Assembly (NCBI GenBank): GCA_905183005.1
Contig: CAJJDO010000036.1
Coordinates: forward strand, 248,001 to 312,000
DNA length: 64,000 nucleotides
Source: Paramecium pentaurelia
Taxonomy: Eukaryota > Ciliophora > Oligohymenophorea > Peniculida > Parameciidae
Direction: 5' to 3'
Of this stretch, positions 1-12,526 are shown in pieces (within the stretch, counting starts at the first letter, position 1; each line of letters opens with the position of its first letter). The notes under the pieces were generated by a model. That model was not told the origin of the DNA, did no database searches, and worked only from the letters and a program-made list of their open reading frames with translations. A program made the translations under genes and the position numbers.

Positions 1-1
1 T

Positions 2-523
2 CCTATTGTTATTCGGGAGCCTGTATTTAGAGACAGCTTAATAAGAGAAAATGAATATCCATAAGATTTTGATGAGGATGCATATAGACAACGAAGATAT
101 AGAGGAAGATAATAATATAATTTTGATTACGATCTTGATAATGAGAATGACGCATTTAATATGAAGAGTGAAACAAAAGAAAAAAGGAAAAAATCAAAAG
201 TTTAAGAATCTCCTAAACCAAGATACAAAATAACTGAGTAATATGAATCAAAAAAAAAAAATAAAACAAGCAAATCTAAAGGTCCAAAAGAAATAGTGAT
301 TAGTCATGCATAACCTTCATATATGAATGTTACAACAACCTAAATACCATAATAAACAGTTTATTAACCTTAACAAACAACATACTAAGTTCAACCTACT
401 TATTAAGCTTTGTAAACTGCTAATATTTTATAAACCACGAATAATTAATTAGACTAGACTTAAAAAGCACCTTCTGGTATGACTAAATCAAAAATTACAA
501 ACTAAGCGTACAAAAATTTATGA
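2..523 (+). CDS. C-terminal part of a Q/K-rich protein (5' truncated by window)
   Basis: Open from the first base of the window to TGA at 521-523, 173 residues, no intron needed. An acidic and arginine-rich start (around RQRRYRGRQQYNFDYD) is followed by a lysine-rich stretch and a Q/P/T-rich tail (repeats like YQPQQ and YQVQP). Low complexity throughout, no recognisable domain; likely a disordered tail of a larger protein. Codon use (TAA/TAG for Gln) fits the other genes here. Function unknown. Confidence 0.75.
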
Positions 524-1321
524 TTATTTCTAATATATTATAATATTCAACAAAATTATTTATTTATTTTATAACATCAATTCTATATTAAACACTTAAT
601 TGTATATTAACGCCTCATTTATAAAACAATAGATAAATTTAATCAATCCCTTAACAAAATATATTTATTAGTATACATAGAATTGATCTATAATATATAA
701 TCTATTTTTTTATTAATTATGGTGGGTTAATTATTTTACATAACCCAAATTGATTAGGCTTATTCTAATTTTAATTTTACTTTTTGATATGAAATAATCT
801 CAAAATATTATTGTTCTTTGGTAAATTGCTTAAAAGAACAATTAAACACATGTAGGCTAATATTAAGGCCTAATTATTTTCAATATTTAAGAGCTATAAA
901 TTTATAATCAAAGTTTCATTATGATTTTAACTATAATTTTATAAATAGGATATATATATCAATTTAATAATTGATTTTTTAAATTCTCCATAAGTTAATT
1001 CATAATTTGGTAAAAGTTTTGCTTTATTTTCTTTTTGTATTATATACAGATAATTCTAATATAAATATTTGATTAATCAGATAAATCAGATTTGAAAATA
1101 AGAAAATAACAATTATCAACCTCTATATTAAATGATAGAACTACATATTTATTTCTTTAGAAGAGGTATTTTTGTTATTTTAATACATTTATATGAATTG
1201 AATTCATTTAGAAAATGAAATATAATATTCAAATATTATGTTATATGGTTTTAAATCTCTATGTATTATTATTCTATGGAGCAAATTATTTTATAATATA
1301 TTATATAAACATTATAAATGT
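524..1321. other. intergenic, 798 nt
   Basis: Very AT-rich, no frame with convincing amino-acid composition on either strand. Lies between the end of the truncated gene and the convergent 3' end of the PAP2-like gene. A short complementary pair (gtgggtta near 721 and taaccc near 742) could form a weak hairpin; nothing else seen. Confidence 0.6.
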
Positions 1322-2218
1322 TCAAATTGCAGTTGGTTATTATTTATCAGTGTCATTTTCATAAGCAATTCTAATGGTTTTATTTGTTCTAGAGAAACAA
1401 TTTGCTATTCTTTTAAGGATGAAATCAATTTTTGCTTCCCAATAACAAACCATATTGAAAAAGTAATGCGAAAAAATATATCCTCCTGGTACCTATGATA
1501 TAGATTATAAATTACATCAATGGTATAATGGATCGCGAAGGAAATAACAATAAAGGCTTAAAAGATCGAACATATGAAAAAAAAAAGTGCCATATAACTT
1601 TTTCCTACTTTTCTCATTTCAAGAGCACAAATAGTTAAAAACCCAACATGTCCCTAAGAATATTTGAATGAATATACTGAATAAAAAAAATCTGAATATT
1701 TCCCATATTTTACAACTAAGCTTGGCACCAATGGATCTTCCCAGTAGTAGTTAGGCGAATACTCCAATTTGAATATGTTCAAGTGAATTGCCCTGATTGC
1801 ATAGAATAGGATAAGAACTGCAAACAATCTAAAATTTCTTTCGTACAAAACCCAATAGAGTGACACATAAAAAAATGCGAAATCTAAAATAAGTGCGGAA
1901 GATATTTGCATCATTGCAGAGAACCTAAAAAAATTCAAAGTTATAATACCATCTATGTTCTTAATATAATTTATTGACTGGAGTAGTCAATAAATGTCCC
2001 CAATCCCATATACCATTAATGTCATCACTTGGAGTACCAAATATTTCCCCTAGCTGTGTAACAACAATATAAGTAAAGAAAATAAAAATTCTGAATCTAA
2101 AGTTATAACATGGATTTCCTGGAACAGCACTTTATCGATGATCAAATTTATCTGGGAAATAAAATGATTTCAAATCTTCACCATTATATAACACAGCATC
2201 ATCAGTTTTCGTTGCCAT
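1322..2218 (-). CDS. PAP2-superfamily lipid phosphatase / sphingomyelin-synthase-like membrane enzyme
   Basis: Likely transfers or hydrolyses a lipid phospho-headgroup in an endomembrane. Four exons; introns at 1925-1949 (25 nt), 1654-1677 (24 nt) and 1493-1515 (23 nt); 274 residues. Removing the second intron rebuilds YSDFFYSGHVGFLTICALE and removing the third rebuilds HYTIDVPGGYIFSHYF. These are the two catalytic boxes of the sphingomyelin-synthase/PAP2_C group, giving the His-His-Asp triad. Several hydrophobic helices precede and separate them. The start ATG at 2218 gives a short cytosolic N-terminus. Substrate cannot be told from sequence; an inositol-phosphoceramide or plain PAP2 activity is possible. 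Confidence 0.85.
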
Positions 2219-2257
2219 ATTAATTAAATTAAATAAATGTATTTATTTCATTTTTAT

Positions 2258-2637
2258 TCATTTTTGTTCTTAAGTATCTTTAAAAAAGTAACTTGTTGAA
2301 TATTTATCTCTCAAATGAGTTATCAATCTATAATAACTTATAACTATTTTTGTAAAAGTCTATTATATTTTATCATAAACTTCGTTTTCTTCTATCTTTT
2401 GATTAGTTTATTGATCATTTAGAATTTTATTGTATTTACAATTCATTTTAGAAGGTATTATCAAATTCTTTTTTATACTATCTTAAGTCTATTTGTTAGA
2501 GCTTAAATTTCATTAATAGACCCTAAATTTATTGGAGTTACTTTTCTATTTTAAATCATGTAATTTTCATTTAAACATATTGTTCTTTCCTCTAAAGTTT
2601 CATGATATTATTTCTCATATTCTTGTTGAACATAATG
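2258..2637 (-). CDS. hypothetical small helical protein (5' end unresolved)
   Basis: A coding-like frame (QQEYEKQYHETLEERTICL) joins after a 20-nt intron at 2502-2521 to a second frame (NQKIEENEVYDKIQQTF) ending at TGA 2258-2260; about 120 codons. Composition is charged and Q-rich, typical of genes here. No ATG is visible in the first exon, so an upstream exon or a different start must exist. The intron would start GTC and end AAG, which is unusual, so the junction is tentative. It lies head to head with ZMYND10. No family recognised. Confidence 0.42.
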
Positions 2638-2836
2638 TAAATTTTAAATTTAATAATTTTATTATTTTAATAGATAAATAGATTTATATATCTATATTTT
2701 ATTAGTTATAATAATTATCTGTAAATGATTAATTGTGAGTAAAATAAGTAAATTTTAATTATAACATTTATTTTATGTTAGAAATTCAATTGTTCTTTTT
2801 TGTTTTAGTTTTTTATTAAATTATTAATAAAATAAA

Positions 2837-4285
2837 ATGAATATTTAATTGAGTGATATATTGACTGCTTATGAAGCAGAGCATTATATAGAGAGTCTTC
2901 AAATATTTGAGATTACTGAATTGGGATGTAAAAAGTAATAATATTTGAATAAGTAGGTGGTTTGCATAAGATGAAGTTTTATAAAAACTTAACTTCTAAG
3001 CGCATATAAATGCAATAACTAGATCTGATGAATTCATTATGGAAGCCTTCTGTACCTTTGATAAAATCAAACCATTAATTTATGATTTAATAATGACTGA
3101 AATGTGGAAGCAATATGTGTTTCCTTATTTGAAATCTCATTTTACAGAATTGTCATCAATTAGATCTTACACAGTATTATAACATGAAGCTATAGTCTGT
3201 AATTTGTTGCAAATTTGCTTATTTCACAGAACTTCGATTGAAGCATCAGAAGGTTATATTCTTGAAGTTGTGGATTATTGTAATAGAAAATTAACAGCTT
3301 TACTATAAAAGTACTGAATTGTAAAAAAGATTTAGGCCACCTGCAAAAAGAATTGAGAAAAAAAGCATTGAATATTATAAGAATAGAACGAAGGAAGATG
3401 AAATAGATGAACAATTTTAGAATGTAGAATTTTAAATTCAAATGATGTGTTTAAGCATCATTAGATTTATAACTGATCATATTAAGCATTTACCAATTAA
3501 TATACTCCATCAAATAATTGTTGAAAATGACTTTTTCTTTTTACTAGTTCCTTTGATTGAAGAGAAACCTTGGTTAAGAATTAATCATAATAATGAAAGA
3601 GAAGTATTTGAATAATCAAAATGGATTACTTTAAATAAAGAAGATTATAGTAAATTACCTAAAATTGAAGCTTAATTGTGGATTACAATATATAATTTAT
3701 TTATGGATCCTGAAAGTAGAAGGAAATATGAATTGAATGATTTTAAAAAGAGTAACTTATTAAGATTAAGAAAATTTATGAATGAATTATTATTAGATTA
3801 AATTCCATAACTTGTTGATATGTTGAGATCTTTGGAAGAGTTATCTCTTATGTAAGTATAGACTTAAAGTAAAAATACTATAGTAGTTCAATAATTGCCA
3901 GAATTAAGAATGGCAATATGCAAAGATAAGAATTGGAGTTCTATTGCTTAGAAATAGAAAGAAGAATATTTTTAAATTAATGATCCAAGTATAAAAGAAG
4001 GTATTATATATATTAATAATCTAAATAGATATTAAAAGAATGGCTGAACTCTATTCAAATACAGTATTTGAAGGTATTATTGATGGATTTAAATGTGAGA
4101 AATGCACAAAAGAAGCTACAAAGAGATGTTCTCGTTGCAAATAAGTATGGTATTGTAGCAAAGATTGTTAAGTTGGTGATTGGCCAAAACATAAATTGAA
4201 TTGTTAGATAATCACAACATAAAAATAAGAGGATTCTAAATAAGTAGATAAATAATCAGATAAATTATTGGATCAAATTGATTGA
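2837..4285 (+). CDS. ZMYND10: ZMYND10, MYND-finger dynein-arm assembly factor
   Basis: Cytoplasmic factor needed to pre-assemble axonemal dynein arms, working with the LRRC6/DNAAF machinery in known systems. Four exons, introns 2935-2956 (22), 3311-3335 (25) and 4001-4028 (28); 457 residues, close to the human length of about 440. A long helical region carries family-typical pieces (TEMWKQYVFP, LWITIYNLFMDPESR, MNELLLDQIP). The C-terminus is a MYND zinc finger: CEKCTKEATKRCSRCKQVWY then CSKDCQVGDWPKHKLNC. Consistent with a ciliated cell. High confidence from order and spacing of conserved blocks. Confidence 0.93.
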
Positions 4286-4567
4286 GTATATTAATTTAAT
4301 AAATGAATAACACTTAAAATATTAAAAATAAAAAATTTTAGTTGCAAAAAGAAATAGTACAATTCTTATACTTATTATTATTAGATTGAATAAAAGTTGA
4401 AATTTATATAACAAACATAAGAGCATATTAAATTAAATTTTAATAAAAGAAATATAATGTATTATTTAAAAATCCTAAACTCAAACCTTATAATAATAAT
4501 AATCATAAAATTAATAATTTTTTGTATTTAAATAAATAATAAAATTTATTTAATATAGTATATAAAA

Positions 4568-4918
4568 ATGTGGAAAAACAAATTAGCTGAAAAAGGAAAT
4601 CGAAATTATGGAGTAATCGATTTCTCTTAATTTTAATCAGCTGCAGAGTGTGAAAAAAATAAAAAAACATTTGAACCTGCCTCCAGTGTTTACTCAATCA
4701 ATGTTAAGGGGAACAACAAAAATGCATTTCCAAATATTAAATCAAAATCTCCTGATCTTTTAAAGATTCATTAATTTAATTCAGCAGCTATGAATATTAA
4801 GTCAAAATCTCCAAAAGCAAAAGCTATGAATATTAATTCATAAATCTTAAGTAAACAATTTGAAACTTTTATGAAATCAAAAAGAGAGTATAAATTATAA
4901 TAAAATTAATAATTATGA
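4568..4918 (+). CDS. short basic hypothetical protein
   Basis: Single-exon 116-residue frame from ATG 4568 to TGA 4916-4918. Rich in K, S, N and Q, with an imperfect internal repeat of the type NIKSKSP / MNIKSKSPKAKAMNINS. No transmembrane segment or signal peptide. Probably disordered; small basic ciliary or cortical proteins look like this, but no family is recognised. The 280 nt upstream of it (4286-4567) hold only a 28-codon open stretch at 4303 with no support. Confidence 0.6.
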
Positions 4919-4948
4919 TGCTCAACATTTATACGTATACTTAAAAAC

Positions 4949-5766
4949 TCATTATTATTTATTAGTGTTTTCATTTGGTTCTATTATTGTTTCTTATTCT
5001 GCTTATTTCTTTTTATATACTTTTTTTATTTTCTTTTCAACAGGTTTCTCCACTAACAATGGATCTTCTATTGATTTTAACATTGAAATAGAAGTTCTTG
5101 ATCTTGAACTTCTCTTACGAATTGGATCATCCTTTCTTCTAACTGGTTTTCCTTTTTTCATAATTGGAGTAATAAATTATTATTTAGCCAATCTCTTAGT
5201 AAATAAAGCAACTTTATTTCTAATATTACCTGTTCCCTTTTTAAGAATAGTAACTTCTTTAAGATAAGGTGAATTTTATTTGACATTCATGAAAACATCA
5301 ACACCACAATATCTGAATATAAATTTGAATGAAGCATCTAATGAGTTTGATCTTCTTTTTCCAACACATAAACCTTAGTAAGTATTCATAGTTGGTTCAC
5401 TCATATTATGAATCCATTTTACTTGAATAACATCACCTACTCTAAAATCTGGAAATGTCATAGGCTTTAATTATTGAATAATAATAATACTTTGATTATT
5501 TATAGTCTTTCATATTCTTCTTTTTCTAATTATTATAACAACTTTTATCTAGATTGAATTGGAGATGGAGGAATAACTGGCCATATAGTTTATTCATCAT
5601 CCCATTATGGTAATCTTGGTCTTCTTGATTTTGGATAAGGAATTTATCTGGGAATGTAATTCTCAATGTAATGAGTTTTATCAAAAGGTGACCTCTTTGG
5701 TACATAGCCATAAACTATGTTGAATCTAGGAATAGTATTCACTAGTGATCTGTAAAATCCAATCAT
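4949..5766 (-). CDS. MRPL19: mitochondrial large-subunit ribosomal protein bL19m
   Basis: Structural protein of the mitochondrial large ribosomal subunit. Two exons with one 26-nt intron (5465-5490, ending AAG); 263 residues. The N-terminal ~95 residues are basic and P/R-rich, fitting a mitochondrial presequence plus extension (PYPKSRRPRLPQWDD). The core shows bL19 features: FRVGDVIQVKW, a GLCVGKRR turn, FRYCGVDV, the NSPYLKEVTILKKG strand and the basic end of the fold. The C-terminus has a long K/Q-rich extension not found in bacterial L19. The start is 22 nt from the start of the divergent globin gene. Confidence 0.85.
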
Positions 5767-5788
5767 ATATTTATATTAAATTATATTT

Positions 5789-6345
5789 ATGCAAAAAATT
5801 CAAAACTTTATAGAAAACAATAAAGCAGTTGTTGCTATTGCTGCTGTTGCTGCTGCTATAGGTATTGTTGGAATAAAAGTATTAAATTCAGAAAATAGAG
5901 GAAGTGGTAATAGTTTTTCTATTTATTAGCTAAGATCTTGGATGCAAGTATATAAAAAGTTCCTTTAATTGAAAGACTAGGTGGCGAGTAAGCAGTTTAA
6001 CCAATGATATAAATATTATTCGATCGTATATCAAATAATAAGGAATTGAAGCCACTTTTTTAAAATGCTGATAAGAGTGTATATTAATTTAATATATTTT
6101 TTTAGAAAAATTCATAGCATTTTAATGCTGTAGTTTTGTATTTATTTGGAGGACAAGTAAAATCATAATAAAATTTTTAAAATCATTGCAAACTTAATAT
6201 TACCGAAGCTTAATTTGAAATTATTCTAAATCTTTTAGATTAAGTTCTTCAAAATTTAGGAGTAGACAATAGAGAAATCAATGATGCAAGAGAAGCATTT
6301 TTAACCATGAAATAATAAATTGTTAGTCCAAATAAAAGTGGTTGA
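5789..6345 (+). CDS. truncated (2-on-2) hemoglobin with N-terminal membrane anchor
   Basis: Heme protein binding O2 or NO. One 23-nt intron at 5907-5929; 177 residues. Residues about 10-32 (KAVVAIAAVAAAIGIVGIKV) form an uncleaved-looking hydrophobic helix. A truncated-globin domain follows: IERLGGEQAV, ILFDRISNN, a GG turn, then NHCKLNITEAQFE, whose His fits the proximal F8 His, and a LLDQVLQNLGV helix. The position usually Tyr (B10) appears to be Phe in ILFDRI. Ciliates are known for truncated globins, but a membrane-anchored form is less usual; mitochondrial import is an alternative reading of the N-terminus. Confidence 0.8.
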
Positions 6346-7009
6346 TAAATTTTAAAATCAATATATAATACAATATATTCAATTAATTACAAAATTAAAT
6401 AATAAATTGCAACTCATCACTCATCTGAATGATAAAAAATTTTATATATTGAGGATAGTATCAAATTAAATTTATGAGTGTCTCAAAATTTTTGATTAAT
6501 TATAGAATTATATAAACAATATTTATATAATAATTAAAATCTTAATAAATATTGAAATTTGAAATCATTAATATCATACAAAATTTTAAGGTGTTTGTAT
6601 TATTAAGCATTTTATATCATAAGGAGAATATTAAAAATACTATCAGAAAATAGTCAAATCAATAGAAAATACAGATTTGAAATAATTAATTAATTAGTAA
6701 TTTCTACAAGATAGAGGTACTCATAATATCAAATAGTTTTATTAGATAACTTTGTTATAATTATCTTTTATTTTACACAAATAAATATAATCTTGAGAAT
6801 TAAACTATCATATTAACAAATTAATTAAAAATTAATAATTAAAATCAATGTTAAATTGATGAAGATTAAGAATCCTTGAATTTTTATAAAATTCTATAAT
6901 TTATATCAGAAATCTGAACACTACTTTCAGAGTCAAAAATTTTAAATCTTAATATCCTCAGTTTAATAGAGGGCTAAGAATAATAAAAAGATAATTAATT
7001 TTAAATTAA
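6346..7009. other. intergenic, 664 nt
   Basis: Between globin and Myb-like genes on the same strand. AT-rich; one 70-codon open stretch at 6474 lacks coding-like composition. It presumably holds the globin terminator and the Myb promoter; no specific element recognised. Confidence 0.55.
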
Positions 7010-8111
7010 ATGAAATCTTAAAAGTGGACTGAATTCCTAGAAGAATTAGGAGAATCTAAAGACTAAGAAATAAATATAGAACTTCTAAAGTCAATTGTAA
7101 AGTTCCCTAATGAAAAAATGACATTTTTAGAATTAGAACATTATTTAAGCAATGAATTTTAGGTTCATTTTAACAAAGATAGTAATCGAAGTAAATGGCA
7201 TAAAAAGGATAAATACTTACTTATATGGTGCATTGTTAAATTAGCAGAGAAGAGAAACATAAAATTCAATGAATTGGTATTTATGAAGCCTAAGTATGCA
7301 CTTTAGCATCGAAAGGGAGTCTTCTAATATTTTTCAACTGTTCTCGATCTTCCTACACAATTTCTTATCAAAAAATGGATGAGTCTATTAAAATAAAGTT
7401 TGAAAGACATACCTTGGACTTAAGAGGAAGACAAAATATTGATTGAATTAAGAAAGTATTTGTAAATATCTATAAAGTAAATATCCAAATAATGATTGGA
7501 CTATAATAGCAGAAGAGTTTATTTATTTAGCACCAAATTTAAGATATTAAAAGTAGATACGTGAAAGGTATAATAATGTGATAAATCCAAAAATCAATAA
7601 GTAAATCTAATTTATATTCTAAGAAAGCCATTTACTCATCAAGAGAAATAGACACTAATGCTTAAAGCTTAATAATTGAAGAAAAATTGGTCTAGTATCT
7701 CGAAATTAATGCCGGGAAGGACTGATAATAAAATTAAAAATTGTTATAACTCGATTGTGAAAAAAATTGCAAAAAAAATACATTTGGTATATTTAAAATA
7801 TATCTTAGGATAAAAGTGATCCTAAATAAGAGTAGTAAATATTAAAGTATATCTAAAAATATAATACCTATGATCCTGATGAATTAGCAAATCAGATAGA
7901 AAAAATTGAAACAAATATCAGTCCTATCAAAGTTGAACATATAAATGATAACTCCAATACATCAAACCATCAGAATCATATATCTCCGATTCTCCCAAGT
8001 TTCTAACCATTACCATTTATCTATGCCTAATACTATTAGAACTATTATTATCCTCCAAATATCAATTATCCATTGATATATTTTCATGGAAATGAAGCAA
8101 AAAAATTTTGA
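7010..8111 (+). CDS. Myb/SANT DNA-binding protein (two-repeat)
   Basis: Probable nuclear DNA-binding factor. Introns 7456-7477 (22), 7601-7623 (23) and 7787-7808 (22); 344 residues. The first Myb-like repeat contains PWTQEEDKILIELRNKYPNN then DWTIIAEEF. The second reads FTHQEKQTLMLKAQQLKKNW then SSISKLMPGRTDNKIKNCYN, with the spaced tryptophans or aromatics and the GRTDNKIKN recognition helix of Myb R3. The C-terminal third is Q/N/Y/P-rich and may activate transcription. Target genes unknown. Confidence 0.85.
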
Positions 8112-8827
8112 TCTATTAAATTAAGTTATTTAAATTTGACACTTATTTAATTATAATTGATTTCTTAATTATCTGTTAGGAGAAGAATTCCTTATAAAAA
8201 CTTATTTTTTTTCAAACCTTATACAAATATCTATTGAGACAGTTTTATATTTACAATACACTTAAATTTATTCATTCTATAGCGATTTTTATAATGAATC
8301 CTTTAAAAAATTCAGTACTCATAAGTTAATTATTACATTTATTTAAAAAGTATTTTATTAGTAATTTTTATGCCAAATGAATTTTAATCTGTTATAATAT
8401 TAATACTATGTATTTACTCATTATCTAAATTTTACCATTTTTAATAAATCTGATATATTTTTTTTTTGATATTGTCTAATTCAAATATTTGAAAAATTTC
8501 ATTCTATTTCTAAAAACCTTTAGAATATAATTTAATCTGAGAGAATCTATTATTTTTATATTTAATTCATGTTGTATAGATATCTAAAATTCCAACCAAG
8601 AGAACTTTAAAGGAAAATTTTAGATAACCTTATGTTTTGGTTATTTTTATTTTGACTTATGAATCTAATTTTAATGCTTATCTAATATAATTACAGCTTG
8701 GTTTAAGGACAAATGAATAGTTAAAGAACTATAACCATTAAATAATGTGATTAAATGGTGTTTAATTATTAATTACTTATATAATTCAACAAAATTTCTA
8801 CAATAATATTATGTGATATATAAATTT
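8112..8827. other. intergenic, 716 nt, with an unsupported open frame
   Basis: Lies between two convergent genes. On the minus strand a frame stays free of TGA from about 8838 down to 8278 (~185 codons), but it has no ATG near its start and its composition is not clearly coding. TGA-only stops make such long chance frames common in this genome. Otherwise nothing seen. Confidence 0.5.
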
Positions 8828-10030
8828 TCATTCAAACATTAATTTTTTCCATTCTTTTTTCTTCATATAAAGAGATGCTGCACCAACATGACCTCCTCCT
8901 CCAAAAGATTCTGCAAGAACATCACATCTAAATCTATTTAATAGAACTCCATTTTCATCATGATGAGCTGATCTCAAATGAATTTTATATTAAGTAGAAT
9001 TACTTTTATCATCATGATAAACAGCACCTAAATTTTGATCACCTGATCTCATTGCTAAAATACCCAATGCATTGCCTAAAGGATTCATTATGCTTAAATC
9101 ATCACAATAGAGCGCATAACCTACTGCATCTTTACCAAATACTACTGTTTTACGATTCTTAACTAAATTTTCCACTTTTTTATTTCTTTAGACTGCTAAT
9201 TGTTTTCCTTCCTTAACTAAGAAATCAAAATCGAATTCTAATAATTTATAAAAGATTGCTGGATTTTATCTAACATCAAATTACAATCTTCTTCTCATAA
9301 TCGCCATCTAAAGAGGTTCAGTTTCAGGATATTATAACACAAATAAATCATTATCTGAAATATATTTTGTAAATAATGTAAATTTGGTACCAATATTAGG
9401 AGGTAGTAATGATGTATATTTAGTTTAAAATATTTATTCATGAAAGTCTTGTACTAATAGACATGCTGCTTTATCTATACTTACTAACATAAATAGATTG
9501 TCAATTCCTGATACTTTATTTAACACTTAATATTTTTCTATTTTAAAATCTGGTATTGCATTAACACATGTTTAATGATGATCAATTACAATTACATATT
9601 AAAATCTTTTTGTTAACAATAACAAATTATCCCATGTTCTTCCAAAATAGTCAACAATTATCAAAATTGATGATTTAGAATCATCATTTAAAAATTTTAT
9701 TATTTTCTATACTTCATTAGAATCTTCACTTAATCTAATAGGCATATAACATAGATCTTAAATAGTTGGATAAAAAAAGCCCATATTTTGATTTTCTATT
9801 GGTTCATCTTGATAAATGATTTCTTGTTTATATTCTTAAGGTTTTTAGATTTCTTTTGATATTTTAGAGAGTTCTGATTTAAGTAATTCTAGATATTATT
9901 AAATGGTCCAGTTATCTTTTCTTATTTTAACAAGAATAGGTAATACAAGTCCTGTTAAAGAGTAAATTCCATCTAAACACGGGTCATGATATATAACATA
10001 TAGTTTGCTTTAGGGTTCTTTATTTTACAT
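8828..10030 (-). CDS. DHH/DHHA1-family phosphoesterase
   Basis: Metal-dependent phosphodiesterase of the RecJ/NrnA superfamily, acting on short oligonucleotides or cyclic or linear phosphorylated substrates. Single exon, 400 residues. N-terminal motif HDPCLDG fits the metal-binding H-x-D box, IIVDYFG the next, and IDHHQTCVNA the DHH box. The DHHA1 end carries GGGGHVGAAS, the substrate-binding glycine motif. No transmembrane segment. The intronless structure and single ATG near 10030 make the start secure. Substrate cannot be assigned. Confidence 0.87.
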
Positions 10031-10111
10031 AATTAAATAATGAAATTTATTTGAAGGATTCCTCTTTGAAATTGATTTTGGCAAGGTATTATTTGTTAAA
10101 TTATTAAATTA

Positions 10112-12469
10112 ATGGAATCGAAACTTAATGAATTTGAAATTTTGAATAAATTAGGTGAGGGTAGTTTTGGATAAGTATATAAAGTAAGACGTAAAGCTGA
10201 TAAGTAAACTTATGTAATGAAATAAATCAACATATCAAAAATGAATGATAGAATGAAAAATGAAGCTTTAAATGAAGCAAGTATCTTAGCTAAATTAGAC
10301 AGTTCATATATTGTCAAATATTATGAATCTTTTATAGATAAGTAATTGTTATGTATAGTAATGGAATTTTGTGAAGGAGGAGATTTACATAAACTATTAA
10401 AAATGCAAATGGGAAGACCGTTGCCAGAAAATTAAGTATGGAGATTTTTCATCCAAATAACATTAGGATTGGCATTCCTTCATAAAAATAAAGTTCTACA
10501 TAGAGATATTAAGTCAATGAATATATTTCTTTCCAAAGATTAAGTTCGTATTGGAGACCTTGGAGTAGCTAAACTGTTAAATGACCAAAACAACTTTGCA
10601 AGAACTATGGTAGGAACTCCTTATTACTTATCACCTGAAATGTGTGAGGAGAAACCTTACAATGAGAAAAGCGATATTTGGGCTTTAGGTTGTGTGATAT
10701 ATGAACTATGCACTTTTAAACATCCATTTGAAGCCAATAGTCAAGGAGCACTTGTACTCAAAATAATAAGAGGGAGGTATGAACCAATAGGATAAATGTA
10801 TTCTTCAGCTTTAGCATAATTGATTGATTAATGTTTGTAAAAAGATTACAGGTAAAGACCTGATGCATTCTAATTATTACAATAATCAAGTAATTATAAA
10901 TATCACATTAGACAGGTCTGATTTAATAAGCATAAAACTTGAGAATGCAATTAAATTTAAATTAACCTCATCCTAATTCAAAATAGATCTCATAAATTTA
11001 ACCCAATTAAACTCCTATTATTAGCAAACCTAAAGAAATTCAACAACCCTTAGCTACACCTGTTCCTGTATCTATTAAAAGTACTCCTTAAGGAAAACCA
11101 TTGAAAGCTAAAGTTTAATCATCCTAAAATTTGTAATTAGAAGTAAAAGGTAAACAGGAACCTGTTAGAGATACTCCAATAGTTTAAAAGAAAATAGTAT
11201 AAGTTCCACCTCCATCTGCTCCTAATCAAGTTCAAAATTAAAAAATGGATGATTTTTATAAGGATTGGAGAGATAAGGTTTCTGAATTGCAAAAATAAAA
11301 ATAAGATGATCGAATAATAGTTTCTCGACCTGAATTATTAAATGCTGAATTTCAACCTATTAAAATTCCTATAATTTCATCTTAATCAAATAATAATCAA
11401 CCTAATTAGTAATAAAACATTTTCTCAAATTAGCAAGTATAACCTACAAAGAAACCAGTTTTTTAAGTAAAAGCAAAGGTTTCAAATCCTAATATAGAAG
11501 AAAATGATAAAAAGAGAATTAGAAAAGGAGCCCCAAAAGAACCTGCAAGGTAAGTTAAAGAACCTTTAAGAAAGGCTGATAAGATTGATTTAATAAAAGA
11601 AACACCTAAATAAACTAATAATAAAAGCACAAAATAATAAACGTGCTCATAAGAAGAAGTTGATATGGTATTGAATTTACCTGATTTTGTTGCTAAAGAA
11701 GAAAGTAACATGAAAGTGATTTAACCAGAAAGAGAAATCATAGATATAACTTCATTTGCTGATGAGATTCCTACAACTATTGTTGAATATCAAAGTGATA
11801 TGGAATCGAATCATTATGTTTAAGTACAATTTAAATCTGATTCAAATTCAGTTGATAAATAGGATAATGAAAATAATAATAAATATTAATAAGATTCAGA
11901 TAAAGGAGTAATTATGATTATTTAAATTTATAGGCATATACAGACCCTGAGGATTGTGATAATGAAAATGATGAAGAAGGAAGAGATGATACTGCAGATT
12001 ATGGAGATGAATTGCCAATTTAAAATAAAAATATCCATACAATATAAGAAGAAGCTTTTGAAGATACAAGTTAATGCCATCAATTTATTGAATTATGTAT
12101 AGATAATAAGAAAATGGATCTGAATAAGTAATTATTGGAAGCAGAATAAAGAAAAATGGAGTTAGAGTAATTCTTATAAATCAAACGAAAAGAATGCATT
12201 TAAGATTTAGGATAAAGATTATTTGAAGAAGTTATCAATTTCTTAAGGACAAAATTAAATGTAAATTAAAAATAATAAGTTATTAGTCTTAAGAAGAATT
12301 GAATGATAAAGATTAAGAAGAAATAGATGATTTAATTCAAAATAAATTACTTAATACAAAGAATCCTTAAATTATTTATGTAATCTACAAAATTCTACAT
12401 TTTGAAATAGAAATTACAAAGAGTATTGATAAAATTAAGGATTTATCTGAATAATTAATTAAATTATGA
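10112..12469 (+). CDS. NEK (NimA-related) protein kinase
   Basis: Ser/Thr kinase; NEKs in ciliates act in cilium length, basal bodies and cell division. Introns 10890-10915 (26, ends CAG), 11908-11933 (26) and 12261-12286 (26); 759 residues. Kinase domain in residues ~8-260: GEGSFGQVYK, VMKQ, HRDIKSMNIFL, DLGVAKL in place of DFG, and VGTPYYLSPE. The ~490-residue tail is first P/Q/K-rich, then acidic, and ends in coiled coil. The first intron could also be read as two introns flanking a 4-nt exon; the single-intron model keeps frame with fewer assumptions. Confidence 0.9.
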
Positions 12470-12526
12470 TAATCATTAAAAAAGGATAATTATTTTATTT
12501 ATCATAAATAATCATGCATATGTTGA

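Noticed and set aside
1238..1498. Plus-strand 86-codon frame
   Set aside because: Antisense to the last exons of the PAP2-like gene, whose spliced product carries the HYTID catalytic motif.
1561..1600. Possible frameshift in the T10 run of the PAP2-like gene
   Set aside because: A careful recount of the run shows the frame continues directly into FAIHYTID.
4965..5267. Plus-strand hydrophobic 100-codon frame
   Set aside because: Mirror of the basic, K-rich end of bL19m; hydrophobicity comes from reading AAA/AAG codons in antisense.
8278..8838. Long minus-strand frame without TGA
   Set aside because: No start codon, weak composition, and chance frames of this size are expected when only TGA stops translation.
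10890..10948. Two introns flanking a 4-nt micro-exon in the NEK gene
   Set aside because: One 26-nt intron ending CAG gives the same downstream frame with fewer assumptions.
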